Shown: piece after piece, positions 29,593 to 33,643 of the stretch
Numbering within the stretch: position 1 is the first letter of the stretch
Layout of the letters: every line of letters starts with the position of its first letter
Assembly: GCF_913054395.1 (NCBI RefSeq)
Contig: NZ_CAJXIP010000026.1
Location: forward strand, 1-33,643
Reading direction: 5' to 3'
Length of the DNA: 33,643 bases
Source: an uncultured Roseovarius sp.
GTDB lineage: Bacteria > Pseudomonadota > Alphaproteobacteria > Rhodobacterales > Rhodobacteraceae
Made by a program: the position numbers and the translations under genes
Notes under the pieces: model-generated
What the model was told of the DNA's origin: nothing
The model's database searches: none
The model's input: the letters and a program-made list of their open reading frames with translations, nothing else

Positions 29593-30620
29593 GCCTCGGC
29601 CTCTTCGCTGAGAACGCAGAGCACCCGCGCGCGCTCGGGCAGGTCCATCGCCGTCATCGCCGCAAGGCCGGCGGCACCCGATTGCGTACTCGCCGCCCCC
29701 TGAGCGGCCAGCGCGGGCAGGATCGCGTCGGCCTCTTGGTCGGTGATGGTCACAAACAGATCTGCATCACGCGCAAGCCCGGCGAGGGCAATCAACGAAG
29801 GCACCTTGCAATCCAGCCGCCCCATGTTCGAGACCGGCCCGGTTGCCTCCACGGGCCTGCCTGCGCGGATGCTCTCCAAAAGGCCCGGCGCGCGATCGGG
29901 CTCGACCACCACGATCTGCGGCGCATCGCCCCAGACATGGCGGAACCACGCCGCACAGGCCCCCGCCAGCCCGCCAACCCCGGCCTGAAGGAAAATATGC
30001 GTCGGCGGTGCGGGCATCTGGCGTGCAGCCTCTTCGGCAAGGGCAAGATAGCCCTCCATAAGACGATGCGGTATCTCGAAATACGCAGGCCAGGAGCTGT
30101 CCGACAACAAGGTCCAGCCATTGGCATCCGCCGCGCGCGCCGCAGCGGCCATGCTGGCTTCGTACTCGGGGCCCTCGCGCACCACCTCGGCGCCCTTGGC
30201 GCGCAGGCGCTCGGCAAAGCCCTCCGGCACGGTCTCGGAGAGATAAATGACTGCCCGCGCCCCGAAAATCCGCGCCCCGGCGGCCACCGACAGCCCGTGA
30301 TTACCGGCGCTCGCGGTCACGTACACCTGCCCGGTCAAGGCCTTTGACATATCCCCGGCCCCGGTCTCGGCGGCCGCATGGGCGATCACATAGGCCGCAC
30401 CAAGCGCCTTGAAGCTGCCAAGCCCCATGCGCCCGCGCTCGTCCTTGACCCAGACCTCGGGCGCAAATCCCGTCAGTTGCACAAGCGGGGTCTCACCCGC
30501 CGCCGGACACCGCCGCAAAAGCCCGGTCACCGCCTCCACATCGGTGCTTGGCACCGGCGCCCCGGCCAACACGCCCGCCGAGAGGCCCTTGCCCCGCCAC
30601 GGATTTTCCAGACATTCCAT
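29589..30620 (-). CDS. PLP-dependent lyase, diaminopropionate ammonia-lyase-like
   Basis: This 343-residue fold-type II PLP enzyme has Lys71 in GLGSFKALGAAYVIA as the Schiff-base lysine. SAGNHGLSVAAGARIFGA is the Asn-containing phosphate/ring loop, and a glycine loop LQAGVGGLAGACA follows. GRLDCKVPS and the C-terminal LCVLSEE complete the pattern of the diaminopropionate ammonia-lyase/threonine dehydratase group. The ATG at 30620 has GGGGGAG about seven bases upstream. The frame runs on to 30866, but the extra 82 residues are low-complexity and would overlap purL. E. coli YgeX is about 398 residues, so this is a shorter relative. Coupling with the M24 gene suggests a two-step breakdown of an amino acid derivative. 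Confidence 0.8.
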   Translation of the reverse strand: MECLENPWRGKGLSAGVLAGAPVPSTDVEAVTGLLRRCPAAGETPLVQLTGFAPEVWVKDERGRMGLGSFKALGAAYVIAHAAAETGAGDMSKALTGQVYVTASAGNHGLSVAAGARIFGARAVIYLSETVPEGFAERLRAKGAEVVREGPEYEASMAAAARAADANGWTLLSDSSWPAYFEIPHRLMEGYLALAEEAARQMPAPPTHIFLQAGVGGLAGACAAWFRHVWGDAPQIVVVEPDRAPGLLESIRAGRPVEATGPVSNMGRLDCKVPSLIALAGLARDADLFVTITDQEADAILPALAAQGAASTQSGAAGLAAMTAMDLPERARVLCVLSEEAEA

Positions 30621-30850
30621 GCGCCCGCTCCCCCATTTACTCTGCGGCGCAGGCAACGGCATATTCTTCCCAAGGTCAAGGTCGATGCCTGACCCCCGAC
30701 TTCTTCTTGCCTGAAATATCCCCGCCGGAGGCACCCGCAAGTGCCACCTGCGCAACGGTTTGACCATCGCGCTGTGTCGTCCCCCTTCCCCCTGCCCCGT
30801 GCTTGCTTTAAAGAAGCGCGCAACCGCACCACTCAGGGGATTCCAGTCAC
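30621..30850. other. divergent region between the PLP lyase gene and purL
   Basis: This 230-bp gap must hold promoters for both genes. A TTGACC at 30760-30765 could be a purL -35, but no good -10 follows at 16-18 bases. A GGCAC/GTGCC inverted repeat with a 6-base loop lies at about 30730-30745. The segment from about 30698 to 30732 (TTCTTCTTGCCTGAAATATC, then CCCGCCGGAGGC) resembles a sequence I associate with Rhodobacteraceae intergenic regions, but this is memory only. Confidence 0.35.
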
Positions 30851-33016
30851 ATGCAGGAACCGGCAATCACGCCCGATCTGATCGAGGCCCACGGCCTTAA
30901 ACCAGACGAATACGCCCGTATTCTCGAGATCATCGGCCGCGAGCCGACATTCACCGAACTGGGCATCTTTTCGGCAATGTGGAACGAACACTGTTCCTAT
31001 AAATCCTCCAAGAAGTGGCTGCGCACCCTGCCCACCACCGGCCCTCAGGTGATCTGCGGCCCCGGCGAGAATGCCGGTGTCGTCGATATCGGCGATGGCC
31101 AGGCCGTGATCTTCAAGATGGAGAGCCACAACCACCCAAGCTATATCGAGCCCTACCAGGGGGCTGCGACCGGTGTCGGTGGTATCCTGCGCGATGTCTT
31201 CACCATGGGCGCGCGCCCGATCGCCTCGATGAACTCGCTCAGCTTTGGCGAGGTCGCCCACCACAAGACCCGCCAGCTCGTGCATGGCGTGGTGGCCGGT
31301 GTCGGCGGCTATGGCAACTGCTTTGGCGTGCCCTGCGCGGGTGGCGAGGTGCGCTTTGATGCGGCCTATAACGGCAATTGCCTTGTGAACGCCTTCGCCG
31401 CCGGTCTGGCCGATGCCGACAAGATCTTCTATTCGGCCGCGTCTGGCGTCGGCATGCCCGTCGTCTATCTCGGCGCCAAGACCGGGCGCGACGGGGTTGG
31501 CGGGGCCACCATGGCAAGCGCCGAATTCGACGAGAGCATCGAGGAAAAGCGCCCCACCGTTCAGGTTGGCGACCCCTTCACCGAAAAGCGCCTGATGGAA
31601 GCCACGCTGGAACTGATGGCGACCGGCGCGGTGATCTCGATTCAGGATATGGGCGCCGCCGGTCTGACCTGTTCGGCCGTGGAAATGGGCGACAAGGGCG
31701 GGCTTGGCGTCAAGCTGCAACTCGATAATGTGCCGCAGCGCGAAGACAACATGACCGCCTATGAAATGATGCTCTCGGAAAGCCAGGAGCGCATGCTGAT
31801 GGTGCTGCGCCCCGAGCTTGAGGCCGAGGCGCGCGCGGTGTTTGAGAAATGGGACCTCGATTTCGCCATCGTTGGCGAAACCATCCCCGAGGACCGTTTC
31901 CTGATCATGCAGGGCAACGAGGTCAAGGCCGATCTGCCGCTGGCCACGCTGGCAGGCAGCGCGCCGGAATATGACCGCCCCTGGGTCGCCACCGATCCAG
32001 CCACCCCGCTTGATCCCGCCGATGTGCCCCAGATTGATGCCATCGACGGGCTGCGCGCGCTGATCGGATCGGTGAACTATTGTTCGCGCGAATGGGTCTA
32101 CGAGCAATATGACACCATGGTCATGGCCGACAGCGCCCGCACGCCGGGCTTTGGCGGCGGGCTTATCCGGGTGCATGGCACCGACAAGCTTTTGGCCTTC
32201 ACCAGCGATGTGACCCCGCGCTATGTCGCCGCCAACCCTTACGAAGGCGGCAAACAGGCCGTGGCCGAAGCCTATCGCAACCTCACCGCGCTTGGCGCCA
32301 GACCGCTTGCCTCGACCGACAACCTCAATTTCGGCAACCCCGAAAAACCCGAGATCATGGGCCAGTTCGTCGGCGCGCTGAAGGGCATCGGCGAGGCCTG
32401 TAGCGCACTTGATATGCCGATCGTGTCGGGCAATGTCTCGCTTTACAACGAGACTGACGGCACCGCGATCCTGCCGACGCCGACGATTGGCGCCGTGGGG
32501 CTTGTCACCGATCCCGAGACCGCCATCACCGGCGAGGTCCGCGAGGGCCATGTTGCGCTTGTTCTGGGCGACACGACCGGCCACCTGGGCCAGTCGGCCC
32601 TGCTTGCCGAGGTGTTCAACCGGTCCGAGGGCGACGCGCCGCACGTCGACCTTGCCGCCGAGAAACGGCACGGCGATTTCATCCGCGCCAACAACCAGCT
32701 GATCAAGGCCTGTACCGACCTGTCGGATGGCGGGCTTGCGCTTGCCGCCTTCGAGCTGGCCGAGGCCGCAGGGGTCGGCGTGCAGCTTGATAGCAGCGAC
32801 ACGCCGATGCTGTTTGGCGAAGATCAGGCACGCTATCTGATCGCCTGCAACTTCGATCAGGCCGAAGCGCTCATGATTGCCGCCGGACAGGCCGGGGTGG
32901 CCTTGCATTCGGTGGGCAAATTTGGCGGCAACACGGTGAAATTCGGCGGTGCCGAGGCTTCCTTGGCCGAACTTTCCGCGATCTATCGCGGCACTTTCGG
33001 CGAGACCTTCGCCTGA
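30851..33016 (+). CDS. purL: phosphoribosylformylglycinamidine synthase subunit PurL (small type)
   Basis: PurL uses ATP and ammonia from PurQ to convert FGAR to FGAM in purine synthesis. The 721 residues are the small, three-subunit form (PurL/PurQ/PurS), not the approximately 1,300-residue fused enzyme of gammaproteobacteria such as Pseudomonas. This supports the alphaproteobacterial origin of this block. Motifs: His47 in [38 protein letters not shown] (91-110), [15 protein letters not shown], and the C-terminal half with [15 protein letters not shown] and [14 protein letters not shown]. An AGGGGA lies about 10 bases before the ATG. It is followed by a perfect 12-bp hairpin. Confidence 0.97.
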   Translation: MQEPAITPDLIEAHGLKPDEYARILEIIGREPTFTELGIFSAMWNEHCSYKSSKKWLRTLPTTGPQVICGPGENAGVVDIGDGQAVIFKMESHNHPSYIEPYQGAATGVGGILRDVFTMGARPIASMNSLSFGEVAHHKTRQLVHGVVAGVGGYGNCFGVPCAGGEVRFDAAYNGNCLVNAFAAGLADADKIFYSAASGVGMPVVYLGAKTGRDGVGGATMASAEFDESIEEKRPTVQVGDPFTEKRLMEATLELMATGAVISIQDMGAAGLTCSAVEMGDKGGLGVKLQLDNVPQREDNMTAYEMMLSESQERMLMVLRPELEAEARAVFEKWDLDFAIVGETIPEDRFLIMQGNEVKADLPLATLAGSAPEYDRPWVATDPATPLDPADVPQIDAIDGLRALIGSVNYCSREWVYEQYDTMVMADSARTPGFGGGLIRVHGTDKLLAFTSDVTPRYVAANPYEGGKQAVAEAYRNLTALGARPLASTDNLNFGNPEKPEIMGQFVGALKGIGEACSALDMPIVSGNVSLYNETDGTAILPTPTIGAVGLVTDPETAITGEVREGHVALVLGDTTGHLGQSALLAEVFNRSEGDAPHVDLAAEKRHGDFIRANNQLIKACTDLSDGGLALAAFELAEAAGVGVQLDSSDTPMLFGEDQARYLIACNFDQAEALMIAAGQAGVALHSVGKFGGNTVKFGGAEASLAELSAIYRGTFGETFA

Positions 33017-33030
33017 TCACGTTTTGCTGA

Positions 33031-33062
33031 GTGCCATAGCGGCCCCGCGCCCGCTATGGCAC
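33031..33062 (+). terminator. hairpin after purL
   Basis: GTGCCATAGCGG (33031-33042) and CCGCTATGGCAC (33051-33062) form a perfect 12-bp stem with an 8-base GC loop, 14 bases after the purL stop. No U-tract follows on the plus strand, so it may be a partial terminator or an mRNA 3'-end protector before the next gene. Confidence 0.55.
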
Positions 33063-33093
33063 GATCACCGACAGAGCCATGAAAGGACTGTCG

Positions 33094-33643
33094 ATGATCC
33101 GATTTCTTCTTGCCGCAACCCTCGCCCTGAGCGCGCAAAACGCCACCGCACAGGGCACAGCCCCGCAAGCCGAAACCGAGATACCCGGCGCGCCCCGGAT
33201 GAGCCTTGCCCGGCTGGACGAGATCATCCGCGCGCTTGACCCCGAGTCGGTGACCAACGGCCGTTTCTGGCAGATGACCATTGCCGGTGTGAAGATCATG
33301 ATCATCACCGACGAGGCCGCCGACCGCATGCGCGCCATCGCCCCCGTACGCAAGCTTGACGAGATGAGCCAGGAAGATTTCACGCGCGTCCTTCAGGCCA
33401 ATTTCGACTCGGCCCTTGATGCGCGCTATGCCATCGCCAAGGACGTGTTGTGGTCGGCCTTCATTCATCCGCTCGGGGCACTGGAAAAAGAGGAATTCAT
33501 TTCCGGTCTCGGTCAGGTAGCCAACCTCGCAGAGAGCTATGGCACGCTTTATTCCGGTGGTGCGCTTCAGTTCGGCGGCGGCGACAGGGGGGCAAAGCGC
33601 CAGAATACCGTCTTCAACGCTCAGCGCATGCAGGGTAAGCGAG
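33094..33643 (+). CDS. secreted protein of unknown function (partial, runs off the right edge)
   Basis: The frame is open from the ATG at 33094 to the window end (183 codons visible, no stop). It begins with a signal peptide (MIRFLLAATLALSAQNATAQG, cleavage probably after ATA/Q) and is likely periplasmic. AAAGGA lies six bases before this ATG; an in-frame ATG at 33079 is less likely. The mature part has LARLDEIIRALDPESVTNG, then WQMTIAGVKIMIITDEAADR, then ANFDSALDARYAI and LWSAFIHPLGALEKEEF, ending in a Gly-rich stretch (SGGALQFGGGD). This layout recalls the YbjN/type III chaperone-like fold, but I do not recognise a characterised homologue. Position after purL suggests possible co-transcription past the hairpin. 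Confidence 0.72.
   Translation, partial: MIRFLLAATLALSAQNATAQGTAPQAETEIPGAPRMSLARLDEIIRALDPESVTNGRFWQMTIAGVKIMIITDEAADRMRAIAPVRKLDEMSQEDFTRVLQANFDSALDARYAIAKDVLWSAFIHPLGALEKEEFISGLGQVANLAESYGTLYSGGALQFGGGDRGAKRQNTVFNAQRMQGKR

Noticed and set aside
28462..30620. Assignment of the PLP lyase and M24 pair to ectoine degradation (eutB/eutD)
   Set aside because: No eutA, eutC, eutE or ectoine transporter is nearby, and the lyase looks closer to the diaminopropionate ammonia-lyase group, so naming the pathway is not justified.
30833..32908. 691-codon open frame on the minus strand opposite purL
   Set aside because: It is antisense to a complete, motif-rich purL; its His/Gly/Ala-rich translation resembles no family and is explained by high GC and codon bias.

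Overview
The window holds two genomic neighbourhoods from different bacterial groups, joined inside one open reading frame. Positions 1 to about 15,150 look like Pseudomonas (gammaproteobacteria, possibly P. stutzeri-like). Positions from about 15,230 to the end look like a Rhodobacteraceae/Roseobacter-type alphaproteobacterium. The join lies in the citrate synthase gene gltA, in its most conserved stretch (about 15,145-15,231). The frame is intact, but codon use, protein relatedness and gene context all change there. I read this mainly as a chimeric contig, or a concatenation of two genomes, and not as a real operon. Group assignments come from recognising protein sequences and gene order by eye; no search was run.

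Left block (1-15.2 kb). This is the pseudomonad TCA-cycle locus. gltA reads rightward. Divergent from it, and reading leftward, is sdhCDAB-sucAB-lpdG-sucCD, encoding succinate dehydrogenase, 2-oxoglutarate dehydrogenase E1/E2/E3 and succinyl-CoA synthetase. Downstream on the same strand are a BrnQ/BraB branched-chain amino acid carrier and a DUF599 membrane protein cut by the window edge. The 360-bp gltA/sdhC intergenic region carries a good sigma-70-like promoter for each side. A palindrome overlaps the gltA -10 box. Most gaps inside the sdh-suc operon hold a strong hairpin.

Right block (15.2-33.6 kb). After the gltA terminator, a long leftward series follows. In transcription order it is: fused indolepyruvate ferredoxin oxidoreductase, PlsC-type acyltransferase, murI, argC, ccmE, a GH108 endolysin, a holin-like protein, ccmF, ccmH and a PaaG-like enoyl-CoA hydratase/isomerase. 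The endolysin/holin pair between ccmE and ccmF resembles the lysis cassette that Rhodobacter uses to release gene transfer agent. A LysR regulator is divergent from the oxidoreductase, and a perfect inverted repeat lies between them. Downstream of lysR is a likely small RNA with two hairpins, a CCUCCC loop and a U8 terminator. Next are a translationally coupled pair (PLP lyase plus M24 metallopeptidase), divergent purL, and a partial gene for a secreted protein of unknown function.

No tRNA, rRNA, CRISPR, insertion sequence or integrase was seen. I found no clearly new multi-gene system. The points most worth checking are the gltA join, the lysis cassette within the cytochrome c maturation genes, the sRNA, and the LysR operator.
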